A stretch of DNA of 64,000 nt from Myxococcales bacterium (GTDB taxonomy: Bacteria; Myxococcota_A; Polyangia; Haliangiales; Haliangiaceae), in the NCBI GenBank assembly GCA_016716835.1, contig JADJUW010000001.1:2694001-2758000 (forward strand), written 5' to 3'. Of this stretch, positions 16,291 through 25,155 are shown piece after piece. A program made the position numbers and the translations under genes. The notes below the pieces were generated by a model, which had not been told where the DNA came from, did not search any database, and saw nothing but the letters and a program-made list of their open reading frames with translations. Position 1 is the first letter of the stretch. Each line of letters begins with the position of its first letter.

Positions 16291-17255
16291 GGCTGATCGC
16301 GCACCATCCCGCCGGCGTCGCGCCACACCGCGCAGATCTTCGGCGGGTAGTGGTACGCGCTGATCGCGGCGCCAGGCGCGCGGCTAATGATACGGCGAAA
16401 CACGGCGCTCGCGGAATCAGCGTCTTCGCTGGCGACATAAGAACCACCAAGCAGCAGCGCCACCTCAAGCGCATTAGGCAACGCGAGATAGTCGAGGTCG
16501 AGCGTTACGAGATCGCGCTTCACCTGCGCCATGTTGCCATCGCGCCACGCCGCGCGCGCGCTGGGCAGTGATTTCTTCACCAAGGCGGCCATCGTTTCGC
16601 GATGGGCCAGGCGGCGACGCGCCTCTTCATCGAGCGCGGGCGCATACGCGGCGCGCACACGCATCTCCAGGCCTGGAATTAGCACGACTTCACCGGCCCG
16701 CAACACGTCTTGGCTTAGGGCATTGTAGTTACGCAGCAAGAGCGCGCCCGTGGCATCGCCGTAGAACCGCAGCGCGAGCTCTTCAAGCGTTTCGCCGCCC
16801 TGTGCGGTGAGGCTCGCCTGCAAGGGCACCCGCACGGCGGCTCCCGCGACCAAATCCGCGCCTTGATCAAGCTCATTGGCTTTCGCCAAAAATCCGGCGC
16901 GCATCGCCGAACCTAGGTGCACCGCCGCCAGCGATGCAAACGTATCGCCCACCGAGACGACCAGTTCGCGATCGACCAAGATCGTCAAGCGTTCCCCTGG
17001 CACCAGGGCGCGGCGCGTGCCGATGCCGTTGGCTACAGCCACGAAGGGCGCATATTTCTTATCGCCATAGACGCCGGTCGCCACGCTGTCTAACGTGTCG
17101 CCCTTGCGTACCTCGTAAAAAACCGCGGCGACCGAAACGTTTTCGGTCACAGCGCCCGCGCCCGTCGCCGGTTGCGCTAACACGCCATGATCTTGCCACG
17201 CCAAGCAGATCGCCACGACGACGGCCAACCGCCACAATGAGTAACCCGCCCTCAT
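16287..17255 (-). CDS. exported LysM-domain protein
   Basis: 322 residues from ATG 17255, overlapping the kinase stop by 4 bases. A signal peptide covers about residues 1-27. Three LysM-like units follow at about 47-92 (YEVRKGDTLDSVATGVYG...), 95-140 (VSVGDTFASLA) and 148-195 (GETLEELALRFYG), with spacer strands. The C-terminal part is helical and TPR-like. LysM units bind peptidoglycan or other GlcNAc polymers, so the protein probably sits on the cell wall. The context suggests it works with the two kinases and the lipoprotein of the operon. Confidence 0.88.
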   Translation of the reverse strand: MRAGYSLWRLAVVVAICLAWQDHGVLAQPATGAGAVTENVSVAAVFYEVRKGDTLDSVATGVYGDKKYAPFVAVANGIGTRRALVPGERLTILVDRELVVSVGDTFASLAAVHLGSAMRAGFLAKANELDQGADLVAGAAVRVPLQASLTAQGGETLEELALRFYGDATGALLLRNYNALSQDVLRAGEVVLIPGLEMRVRAAYAPALDEEARRRLAHRETMAALVKKSLPSARAAWRDGNMAQVKRDLVTLDLDYLALPNALEVALLLGGSYVASEDADSASAVFRRIISRAPGAAISAYHYPPKICAVWRDAGGMVRDQP

Positions 17256-18838
17256 CGTCCCGTGCCCTTCGTCTTGTTGCGCACGTCCAGCTTGGAGCCA
17301 TCGCCCTTAAGGGGCTTGCCCTTGGTGCCGCGAACTTTTGGCAACGTGGTGGTCGTCGCCGGCACCGTGGGCTCGACCTCGACGTCAGGCACCAGCTGCT
17401 CACGCACCTCATTGGCCGACGATGGCGCGTCCGGTGGCAGCCCCAGCGCGCGCTCGCTAAAGCCCGCCGAGCCTGGGCTTGTCTCGTAGGCCAAGGGGGG
17501 TACGTCTCGCCCGGCGCGCAGCACGCCGTCGGCGACAAAATCGAAGCGAATCAACTTGGCGTTGCTAGCCGACGTGGCAACGAGGTCGACATTTACTTCA
17601 TACGGTTCGTACCAAGGGTGCGAGAGCACCACCGTGTGTCGCCCGGTGGCGAGCGCGAGCGGCTGCCCCAGCGGCGTCTCCCCCGACGGCCGCCCATCAA
17701 CGGCGATGGTGGCCCACGGATTGGCGACCAGCTGAATATGGCCAATATCGGACGACCGCACCAAGAGCTCGGCATTGGCGTTCTTGCCCACGGGCGCGAT
17801 GTGAATGAGCCCGAGCATGAGCGTCGTCACCGCCGCCAACGTCGATTGCACGACCAGGCCCCGGCGCACGGCGCTGCGCGTGTGCGGCGTCGTCGGGACC
17901 ATCCCCACCGCGCCGCCGGGCACCATCGCGGCGCTAATGTATTGCGACATCTCGATCTCGGAGATGACGTTTTGGCTGCGCAGAAACAGCACCAGCCTCG
18001 CCTGATAGTTCATGTCGACGTGTTTGGCGACAAAGCGCTCGATCGCCATCACCATCGCCTGCGCGCTCGGCCAGCGATTCTTGGGGCTCTTTTCCAGACA
18101 ACGATCAATGATCTTCTCGAGCTCGCGCGGCACGTCGGGATTGAGCTTGCGGGCGCGCACGTGCGGCTCGAGGCGAATCTTGTGCATGACCGAGCGCAGC
18201 TCGTCTTCCACGAAGGGCTTGCGTCCCGTCACCATTTGGTAGAGCAAGATGCCAAGCGAAAAAATATCCGAGCGCGCGTCTGGCTTGTCACCAATGATCT
18301 GCTCAGGCGACATATACGCCGGCGTGCCGAGCCCGGTGCCCAGCTCGGTTAGGTCTTCGAGGCTCTGGTCGCGCGCGATGCCGAAGTCCATCAGCTTGAC
18401 GCCACCTTGCCGCGATAGCATGACGTTCGCGGGCTTGATGTCGCGATGGATAATGCTGCGGTAGTGGACGTAGTCGAGCGCGCGCGCCACCTGCATCGCG
18501 ATGATCGCCGCCACGTCATACGGCAAGCGACCGCAACGATCGAGGAGGTCGTAGAGGTCTTGGCCCTCGACGTACTCCATGATCATGTACAGCGCTCCCT
18601 TCTCGACGTGAAAGTCGTAGACCTGAATTAGGTTTTCGTGTTGCAAGGCCGCGAGCGCGCGGGCCTCACGCTCAAAGCGCGTCGCAATATGTTCTTCTTG
18701 CGCGGCGTGTGGCTTGAGCGCCTTGACCGCAACCACGCGCTCGAGATGGTCTTGCACCGCCTTGTAGACGACCGCCATCCCGCCCGATGCGACCTCCCCG
18801 ACAATCCGGCAGCTTCCGACGCGGGTTAACACCGCCAT
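17252..18838 (-). CDS. Ser/Thr protein kinase with transmembrane helix and PEGA-like domain
   Basis: 528 residues. ATG 18838 is chosen because the kinase fold starts at once (CRIVGEVASGGMAVVYKA). The domain spans about 8-275 with VAVKAL, HRDIKPAN, DFGIAR and MSPEQI intact. After a juxtamembrane stretch there is a transmembrane helix (about 338-357), then a PEGA-type domain (ATIAVDGRPSGETPLGQPL...GRHTVVLSHPWYEPY) and a disordered basic tail. This is the PknB-like layout with an extracytoplasmic carbohydrate-binding-like module. It is the first gene of the operon that continues with the LysM, lipoprotein and zinc-ribbon kinase genes. Confidence 0.92.
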   Translation of the reverse strand: MAVLTRVGSCRIVGEVASGGMAVVYKAVQDHLERVVAVKALKPHAAQEEHIATRFEREARALAALQHENLIQVYDFHVEKGALYMIMEYVEGQDLYDLLDRCGRLPYDVAAIIAMQVARALDYVHYRSIIHRDIKPANVMLSRQGGVKLMDFGIARDQSLEDLTELGTGLGTPAYMSPEQIIGDKPDARSDIFSLGILLYQMVTGRKPFVEDELRSVMHKIRLEPHVRARKLNPDVPRELEKIIDRCLEKSPKNRWPSAQAMVMAIERFVAKHVDMNYQARLVLFLRSQNVISEIEMSQYISAAMVPGGAVGMVPTTPHTRSAVRRGLVVQSTLAAVTTLMLGLIHIAPVGKNANAELLVRSSDIGHIQLVANPWATIAVDGRPSGETPLGQPLALATGRHTVVLSHPWYEPYEVNVDLVATSASNAKLIRFDFVADGVLRAGRDVPPLAYETSPGSAGFSERALGLPPDAPSSANEVREQLVPDVEVEPTVPATTTTLPKVRGTKGKPLKGDGSKLDVRNKTKGTGR

Positions 18839-18892
18839 ATTATCGCAGCAGAACCGCGCAAGTCGCAATCCGCGATTGCGTGGGTTTAAGAC

Positions 18893-21346
18893 CTACAGTG
18901 GCTTGGGCGCCGGTGGGGGCGCGCCTGCCTTGGCATCGCTACCCAACGCATCAGGCGTTGCGTCGATCGCCGCATCCACGCCTGCGGCGGGGGCAACCGG
19001 CAGGTGACACAGCACCGCCGCCAGTTTTGCCGGGTCGACGACCTGCACCGTTTCAGCACAAAGCTGGCGTTCGCCAATCATGACCCGCACCTCGTGCGCG
19101 CCCATGGGCAACGACACCACGAGCTCGCCTTTGGCGGTCGTGCCGCGGCGAGTGCCGTCGATATAGACCTCGGCGGGATCGAGCTCTTTGGTTTGGATCA
19201 GTACCCGGCCCTTGACCTCAACCACCTCGGCCGAGGGTGCGGACGCGACCGGACTAGCGTCGCGAATGACGAACCAATAAAATGCCGCCGCGACAAAGAC
19301 TAGGCCGCCAGCAACAGCGGCGGCAATCACGGACGTGGGCGTCCCCGACTTCTCTGAAACGGCGGTGCCCATCGACGTCGCCGCGCGCGCACGCTCGCCG
19401 AGCTGGCCAGCCGGCACGACGCCAGAAATCTCCGCCGCCGGGGTTAGCACGGCCGGCGGTGGTGCCGCCTCGACAACCGGTGCCGAGGCGGCAGGTGCCG
19501 GTTCGGCAGTGTCACCGAATAGCTCATCATGTGACAGGCCAAGCGAAACCGCCTGACTGCGCCGCCGAACGCCTGCCGCGGTCGCCGCCCGCATTTCGCG
19601 CGACGTCCGTGGCGTAGGCCTCGCGCCAGTTCCGGTTGGCTCTTTGCCGATGCCGTCCGCGGCGCTCATGCGCGTCGAACGCCGCACGGGTTCCATCGAC
19701 GGCCGACCGCGTGAAGCTCCGGTTTGCCCAGTTTGCCCGGTTTGCCCGGTTTGCCCGGTAGGGCCCGTAGGCCCCGTCTGGCCTATTTGCCGCGGTCTCC
19801 CGGATGTGCCAGTTTCGCCGGTTACCGCTGCATCGCCCGTCGCGCCCGTTGGTTGCGATTCAAGTGGATCGGTCTCAGCGGCGACGTCGGGCCCGTAAAT
19901 TGCAATCGCCTCGGCGCTCGCGACAGGACTCTTCACCGCTTCAAGCTTGCCTCCTACCGGTGGCACGTTCGGCATGAACGCAGTCTCGTCGTCATCAAGC
20001 GCTTTAGCGGACAGCGCGACCGGTTGCGCGGTTTGAGCGGCAGGAAACTGTGCCGGACGCGCGACGGCGCCTGTGTTTAACTCATCGAGCGGATCGCTCT
20101 CCTCCGCCGGCAAACTTGGGGCGGACGCGGCAACGGGTTCATCGAAGACCGCGCGCGTTTCGTCGTCATTGATCGCCGGTGCCTCGGTGGCAGGAGCGGC
20201 CGCGCCCGCCGCCGATGCCGCCCTAGCCACTTCGACCGCGCCTGGGTTAAAAACCGTGGCGCCGTCTGGATCCTCGGATGCGCCGACATCTGGCGCCGTG
20301 CCCGCCACCGTCGCGCCATCGGGATCGTCAGTGACGAGGTCGGCGGCCGCCGCGATCGCCGCCACCGGCACCTCCATATGGCCGCTCGCGTTGCGCAGCG
20401 CGCCGATATCCTGCAGCTCTTTTTCGATCTCTTGCGAAAACGCCTTGCGCAGCCAAGCCGACATATCCGCCGCCGTAAACGTCAATGATTTTTCACGCAA
20501 GTACTCATCAAGCGCCGCACGATACTCGCTGCACCATTGAAAGCGCGCCTCGGCGTCTTTGTGCAAGGCGCGCATGATGATGGCCTCGAGCTTGCTATCG
20601 ATGCGAGGATCGGCCTTGCTTGGCATGGGAATCTTGACCTCTCGCACCTTTTCGAGGATGTCGAGATCTGACGCACCCGTGAACAAGCGATCGCTGATTA
20701 GCAGCTCATAAAATACCGTGCCACAGGCAAAAATATCGGTCCGCCGATCGAGCGCCTCGCCGCGCACCTGCTCCGGCGCCATATAGCTAAACTTGCCTTT
20801 AAGCACCCCTGCGACCGTTTGTGAGGCCCTGGACGCGGCCTTGGCAATACCGAAGTCGATGACCTTGACCTCGCCGTTGTAGGCGACCAAGACGTTTTGC
20901 GGCGAACAATCGCGATGGACGATCTCCATCGGTTTGCCCTCTTTATCGACCTGCCGGTGCGCATAGTCGAGCCCGTCCAGCATGCGCATGATGACATAGC
21001 AGGCCATCTCGATCGGCATCGGCTGTCGCAGCTTGCGAAAGCGATTGACGATCTGGAGCAGGTCTTTGCCCCAGACGTATTCCATCGCAATAAATAGCGT
21101 GCCGTCTTGCTCACCCAGCTCAATGATCTTCGCGATGTTGGGGTGGTCGAGCTGACCCGCAATGGTCGCCTCATCGATAAACATCTTGGTGAATTCTTGG
21201 TCTTCGACCAGCGCCGGCAGGATGCGTTTAATCGCAAGCACTTGATTGCCGCCGCTGGCGCGCTTGGCGCGATACACCTCCGCCATGCCCCCGATGCTGA
21301 CCCTGTCTAGCAACGCATAGTTGCCAAAGTTCATCGGCTGCTTCAC
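18893..21346 (-). CDS. Ser/Thr protein kinase with long low-complexity linker and PEGA-like domain
   Basis: 817 residues from GTG 21346; ATG 21334 (MNFGNYALLD) is an equally possible start. The kinase domain is at about 10-280 with IGGMAEVY, AIKRIL, HRDCSPQN (Cys in place of the usual Leu after HRD), DFGIAKA and MAPEQVRGE. A linker of about 400 residues is rich in Ala, Pro and Asp and contains a short collagen-like run of Gly-Gln/Pro-Thr triplets (nt about 19730-19800). A transmembrane helix (about 682-705) and a PEGA-like domain (AEVYIDGTRRGTTAKGEL) end the protein. It lies just upstream of the four-gene operon and divergent from the M16 peptidase, whose start is 52 bp away. Confidence 0.9.
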   Translation of the reverse strand: MKQPMNFGNYALLDRVSIGGMAEVYRAKRASGGNQVLAIKRILPALVEDQEFTKMFIDEATIAGQLDHPNIAKIIELGEQDGTLFIAMEYVWGKDLLQIVNRFRKLRQPMPIEMACYVIMRMLDGLDYAHRQVDKEGKPMEIVHRDCSPQNVLVAYNGEVKVIDFGIAKAASRASQTVAGVLKGKFSYMAPEQVRGEALDRRTDIFACGTVFYELLISDRLFTGASDLDILEKVREVKIPMPSKADPRIDSKLEAIIMRALHKDAEARFQWCSEYRAALDEYLREKSLTFTAADMSAWLRKAFSQEIEKELQDIGALRNASGHMEVPVAAIAAAADLVTDDPDGATVAGTAPDVGASEDPDGATVFNPGAVEVARAASAAGAAAPATEAPAINDDETRAVFDEPVAASAPSLPAEESDPLDELNTGAVARPAQFPAAQTAQPVALSAKALDDDETAFMPNVPPVGGKLEAVKSPVASAEAIAIYGPDVAAETDPLESQPTGATGDAAVTGETGTSGRPRQIGQTGPTGPTGQTGQTGQTGQTGASRGRPSMEPVRRSTRMSAADGIGKEPTGTGARPTPRTSREMRAATAAGVRRRSQAVSLGLSHDELFGDTAEPAPAASAPVVEAAPPPAVLTPAAEISGVVPAGQLGERARAATSMGTAVSEKSGTPTSVIAAAVAGGLVFVAAAFYWFVIRDASPVASAPSAEVVEVKGRVLIQTKELDPAEVYIDGTRRGTTAKGELVVSLPMGAHEVRVMIGERQLCAETVQVVDPAKLAAVLCHLPVAPAAGVDAAIDATPDALGSDAKAGAPPPAPKPL

Positions 21347-21398
21347 GCTACTATGGTAACCAGCCCCTTCTCGCCATACAACCGACTTGGCTCGCGAC

Positions 21399-22691
21399 AT
21401 GAGGACATACGACCCACCCGTGCAGATGCTGACCCAAACAAATGGGTTACGAGTCGTGCTCGTCGAGCTGGCTCACCTACATACGACGACAGTCTCCTTA
21501 TTTATCAAGGTCGGCTCGCGGTTCGAAACCGCGCACGAAAATGGCCTATCTCACTTTGTCGAGCACATGCTTTTTCGTGGCACCGAGCGCTACGCGTCGT
21601 CGCTGTTGCTCAACACCGCGGTCGAACGCCTCGGGAGCATGCTGCATGCAGAGACGGGCCGCGACTACACGCTGTTTCAGATGGGCCTGCCGCCAGAGCG
21701 ACTAGCCGAGGGCCTCGACATCATTGCAGATCTCATGAGCTCGCCCCGCTTTGAAGACATCGACCTCGAGCGCGAGCTGGTGCTCGAAGAGCTCAACGAA
21801 GATTATAACGACGACGGCGCCGAGATCAACGATGGCGACCTCGCGCGCGGCCTCTTATTTGGCGACCACCCACTCGGCCAACGCATCGCCGGCAGCCGCG
21901 CCAACGTGCAACGGTTTACCCGCGACGAAGTCATGGATTTTTTCCGGCGCTACTACGGCGCCGCAAATTCCATCTTATGCGTCGCCGGGCCTCACACCAT
22001 GGCCGAGGTGACCGCCGCGACCGCGCCCATGGCCAAGGTGCCGAAGGGCATCGCCGCGGTCGTGCCCGGCGTGGTCGCGCCACAAACTGCCGCCCACCCG
22101 CGCATCACCTTTGTCGAAGATGCGGGCTCGCAGACCAACATGACCTTGGTGCTGCAAGGCTTTGCCGAAGCGTCGCCACAGTATCTGCCTATGGTCGGGC
22201 TCTTGCGCTGCCTGGATGACGGCATGTCGACGCGGCTGCACTATGAATTGTGCGATCAGAAAGGCCTAGCGTATTCGATCAATGCCGGCGTCGATGCGCT
22301 CACCGATATCTCCTTGTTTGAGATTAGCGGTGCCACGGCACACCACAAGGTCGTGGCGCTCATCGAGGCGCTTGCCAAGATCTTGGCCTCGCTGCGCGAA
22401 ACGCCCGTCACCGATGCCGAGCTCGATCGCATCCGAACCCGCTATCGCTACGAGCTCTTGGCGTCTTTTGACGATGGCTCGGCCATGGCCTCGTGGTTTG
22501 GTGGCACGCGCCTATACGCCGACCCACCCTCGCTCGGCAGTCGCCTGCATGCGATCGAACAGCTAACCGCGGCGCAGATCACCGCTGTTGCGCGCGAGCT
22601 GCTGCAACCGCATCGGCTCGCGGCGGCGTTTGTTGGCAAGATCACAGAAAAGCGACAGCGCGAAATCGAAGCCGCGCTGGCCGCTTGGTAA
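21399..22691 (+). CDS. M16 family zinc peptidase
   Basis: 430 residues from ATG 21399. The inverted zinc motif HFVEH is at about residues 52-56, and the third ligand Glu lies about 75 residues on in ELVLEELNEDYND. The usual R.Y is present near the C-terminus (RTRYRYELL). The length fits a PqqL/MPP-beta-like peptidase of two alpha/beta halves. There is no signal peptide, so it is probably cytoplasmic. It stands divergent from the kinase gene. Substrates of such single-chain bacterial M16 proteins are usually peptides. Confidence 0.92.
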   Translation: MRTYDPPVQMLTQTNGLRVVLVELAHLHTTTVSLFIKVGSRFETAHENGLSHFVEHMLFRGTERYASSLLLNTAVERLGSMLHAETGRDYTLFQMGLPPERLAEGLDIIADLMSSPRFEDIDLERELVLEELNEDYNDDGAEINDGDLARGLLFGDHPLGQRIAGSRANVQRFTRDEVMDFFRRYYGAANSILCVAGPHTMAEVTAATAPMAKVPKGIAAVVPGVVAPQTAAHPRITFVEDAGSQTNMTLVLQGFAEASPQYLPMVGLLRCLDDGMSTRLHYELCDQKGLAYSINAGVDALTDISLFEISGATAHHKVVALIEALAKILASLRETPVTDAELDRIRTRYRYELLASFDDGSAMASWFGGTRLYADPPSLGSRLHAIEQLTAAQITAVARELLQPHRLAAAFVGKITEKRQREIEAALAAW

Positions 22692-22721
22692 TCGCAACAA
22701 GGCGCGTGCTAGCGTGCCGCC

Positions 22722-23411
22722 ATGACAAAATCTATTCGCGCACGCGCCCACGGCGCCATCGCGCTCGCCGCGGCAGGCGCGTTCGCAAGTGCCTGCGGCG
22801 ATGAGGCAGCCGGCGGGCTGCCTGGGACGTGGGGCAACGACAACGCCGCATTGCCAACATGCGGCGCCCTGGGCCGGGTCTGCCTCGCCAATCCCCTCGA
22901 CGCGCCGCTCGCGATTGGCGGCACGACAGAATTCCGCATCGAGGTCGCCACGGCAGGCGGCGCAGGCTTAGCCATCGATCTGCAAAGTGCCGCCCCCTCG
23001 ATCGTCGAGGCCTCGGGGCTCACGCTAAGCGCGCTCGCTGAGGGTGGCACCGCCATCCTCTTTACCGCCGATGACATCGTGCTCGACTGGCTGTTTGTTT
23101 ACACCCAGGCGCTTGATGCCATGCGCATCGTAATCTTTTCGCAACAAGGCGATTTACTCGGGTTTGCCGGCGATGACAGCCAATTGCTGATAGGCGACCA
23201 GGCGTATTTTGCGGTCGCCCCGTATGCGAGCGGCGCGCCCCTGGCGGGAAATTTCCCGCTCGCCATCGACATCGTCGGCGACAGCGTGCGCATCATCCCT
23301 GACCTCACCCAGGCGCGCTATCGCGTCATCGCGCAGGCGGCGGGTAGCGCCGTGGTGACATTTAGCGCGCTGGATCAGCAAGTAATTTGGAATATCGAGG
23401 TGCTGCCATGA
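22722..23411 (+). CDS. hypothetical lipoprotein, 229 aa
   Basis: The signal ends in lipobox ASAC (about residue 25), followed by an acidic, strand-rich mature part with no recognised family. A Cys pair (TCGALGRVC) lies just after the linker. It overlaps the next gene by 4 bases (ATGA at 23408), so the two lipoproteins are translated together and may work together. The C-terminal part (SAVVTFSALDQQVIWNIEV) looks like a beta-sandwich edge. Confidence 0.75.
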   Translation: MTKSIRARAHGAIALAAAGAFASACGDEAAGGLPGTWGNDNAALPTCGALGRVCLANPLDAPLAIGGTTEFRIEVATAGGAGLAIDLQSAAPSIVEASGLTLSALAEGGTAILFTADDIVLDWLFVYTQALDAMRIVIFSQQGDLLGFAGDDSQLLIGDQAYFAVAPYASGAPLAGNFPLAIDIVGDSVRIIPDLTQARYRVIAQAAGSAVVTFSALDQQVIWNIEVLP

Positions 23412-23803
23412 ATCGACGCGTGACGCCCGTGATGAACCTTGTGGCTGGTAGCGTGGTGCTGGCGCTGGCCGGCTGCCCCACCACCGATGAGATCGCGCTT
23501 GGCCAGACGACCGCCGCCCCGGCCACCAAGACGGCCTATCTCAACAACGATGAAGACGGCACGGGCTACTATCTCAATATCTCGCCCGGCGTTGCCATTG
23601 GCGTGCGCTGCTGGGACAGCTGCTCATATGCTTGCGATGGCGCGGTGGTGACGTCAAACGACGACGCGATCTTGTCGATCCTCGACGCCGATCCGGCGCT
23701 GTCATCACCGCACTACGTGCTGGTGGCACACACGATCGGCGCCACGCAGCTTGAGGTGCGCAATGCGTGCGCGACCCAGATTTACTCGGTCACCGTAGAG
23801 TAG
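23408..23803 (+). CDS. hypothetical lipoprotein, 131 aa
   Basis: ATG 23408 overlaps the previous stop. The signal ends in LAGC (about residue 23). The mature part has two close Cys pairs (RCWDSCSYAC) and a beta-rich end (TQLEVRNACATQIYSVTV), similar in style to its partner's C-terminus, possibly an Ig-like or bacterial-Ig (BIG2-like) fold. No family is assigned. Confidence 0.7.
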   Translation: MNRRVTPVMNLVAGSVVLALAGCPTTDEIALGQTTAAPATKTAYLNNDEDGTGYYLNISPGVAIGVRCWDSCSYACDGAVVTSNDDAILSILDADPALSSPHYVLVAHTIGATQLEVRNACATQIYSVTVE

Positions 23804-23842
23804 CTACGTGGCCGTAGGTAGCCGCCAGTCGTCGACTGCGAC

Positions 23843-25012
23843 CTAGTTCGACGACTTGGTTTCGGTCGTCGTTACGGTCTTCGTCGTGGTAGCGGTCGCT
23901 TTCGCGGCTTCGGGCGCCGCCGCGGCTGGTGCCGCAGCTGCTGGCGCCGCTTCATGCGCTGGCATCCAGCCCATTTGCAACGCCATTTGCGCGCCGTTGT
24001 AGAAGCGCGTCAGGTGCTTGACCTTGCCACCCTCGTACTTGACCAGCTCGGCGGCGATGAACTTCGCAGGCTTGCCGGTTTTCTTCATCGGGCCCATGTC
24101 GCCGGTCATCGTGCCGGTGAATTCGGTCATCGACAGCACGTAGTCGCCAGCCGCCCACAACGTCTTTTCGGTCATCTTGCCGTCAGGAAACGCGCCGGTG
24201 AACATTTTCCAGCCGGCTTCCATCGCGGGCTTGCCGACCATGTCAGCCGGCGAGCCTTGATCGGATTCGACCACGTCGTCCGCGACCGTCGCCAACGCGG
24301 CGGTTAGGTCGCGCTTGTTGAATAGCTCATTGCCTTGACGGGCCACCGCGACGTTCGCGGTTTCGGTTTCGTTGTTTGCGGCCACGGCGATGATCGGCGC
24401 GCCGTCCATGCCTTTTTCCATCAACGGGCGGCCATGATTTTCGAACAAGCCGAGTTGGGCCATCATGGCGCCTTCATCGGCAATCCACGATTCTTCGGTC
24501 ACTTGGTTGGCGGCGTTGACCGTCACCAGGTGCAATTGAAGCTGGCCAAACTTTTTGCCGGTTGCCGGCATTTCGCCTTTAGGCGATTTCATGGCGCCGG
24601 TGTTCGTACCCGCGACCAAGACAATGGCGGCGATGTTACGGCCATTGACCAAAATCAGTTGCGGCGTGGACGTTACGTCGGGAAACGCGGTGCGAAATTC
24701 GGTGGTGTTGGCCATGATGGCTTGCAGGCCCATCAGCGGCGCGGTAAACGCGACCGAATCGACGAAGGTGCTCTTGGCGTCGGGCGCGTAGCAAGCCTTG
24801 AGTCCGTCCATGTTGCCGGCGCTGAAGTGTTTGTGGCATTCCAAGTAGAAGTTCGCTAGCTCGGTGCCTTCGAACGGCTTGGGCTCAGCTTTGACGGGGG
24901 TAGGCGTCGCGTTGGTCGCGGCCTTATTGGCTGGCGCTTCGTTCGCCTGCTCTTTCTTGCAGCCGGTGAGCGCGAGCGCGCCAATAACAAAAAGTGTGCT
25001 TAATTTAGTCAT
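23843..25012 (-). CDS. lipoprotein with two SnoaL-like (NTF2-fold) domains
   Basis: 389 residues. The lipobox LTGC is at about residues 15-18. After an Ala/Pro linker come two domains of about 130 residues each that resemble SnoaL polyketide-cyclase-like ester cyclases: FYLECHKHFSAGNMDGLKACYAPDAKS...AFPDVTSTPQ and GNELFNKRDLTAALATVADDVVES...FTGAFPDGKMT. The TAFPD / GAFPD element marks each. An Ala/Thr/Lys-rich tail follows. It is presumably anchored and exported; whether it is an enzyme or a binding protein is not visible. It is convergent with the lipoprotein pair. Confidence 0.82.
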   Translation of the reverse strand: MTKLSTLFVIGALALTGCKKEQANEAPANKAATNATPTPVKAEPKPFEGTELANFYLECHKHFSAGNMDGLKACYAPDAKSTFVDSVAFTAPLMGLQAIMANTTEFRTAFPDVTSTPQLILVNGRNIAAIVLVAGTNTGAMKSPKGEMPATGKKFGQLQLHLVTVNAANQVTEESWIADEGAMMAQLGLFENHGRPLMEKGMDGAPIIAVAANNETETANVAVARQGNELFNKRDLTAALATVADDVVESDQGSPADMVGKPAMEAGWKMFTGAFPDGKMTEKTLWAAGDYVLSMTEFTGTMTGDMGPMKKTGKPAKFIAAELVKYEGGKVKHLTRFYNGAQMALQMGWMPAHEAAPAAAAPAAAAPEAAKATATTTKTVTTTETKSSN

Positions 25013-25155
25013 GCGTTGTGTTCCTCCAACGCGTTTATAGCCACACCGCGCGCGATCTAAATCACCCTGGCCAATAATTTTAAGTGCTAGCCTGTAGGGA
25101 CGTGCGGTCGTCGTCGGCCCTTACAAATGTATCGAAAACTTTACGAGACAGCGCA

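Noticed and set aside
16934..18352. 472-codon open frame on the plus strand
   Set aside because: It is antisense to the LysM and kinase genes and has an Arg/His/Pro-rich shadow composition.
19730..19770. Tandem gtttgcccg units as a CRISPR or VNTR element
   Set aside because: They are in frame inside a kinase gene and encode Gly-Gln-Thr triplets; no spacer pattern exists. No CRISPR array was seen anywhere in the window.
23804..23842. Short inverted repeat gctac...gtagc between convergent genes as a terminator
   Set aside because: The stem is short and imperfect and no T-run follows on either strand.
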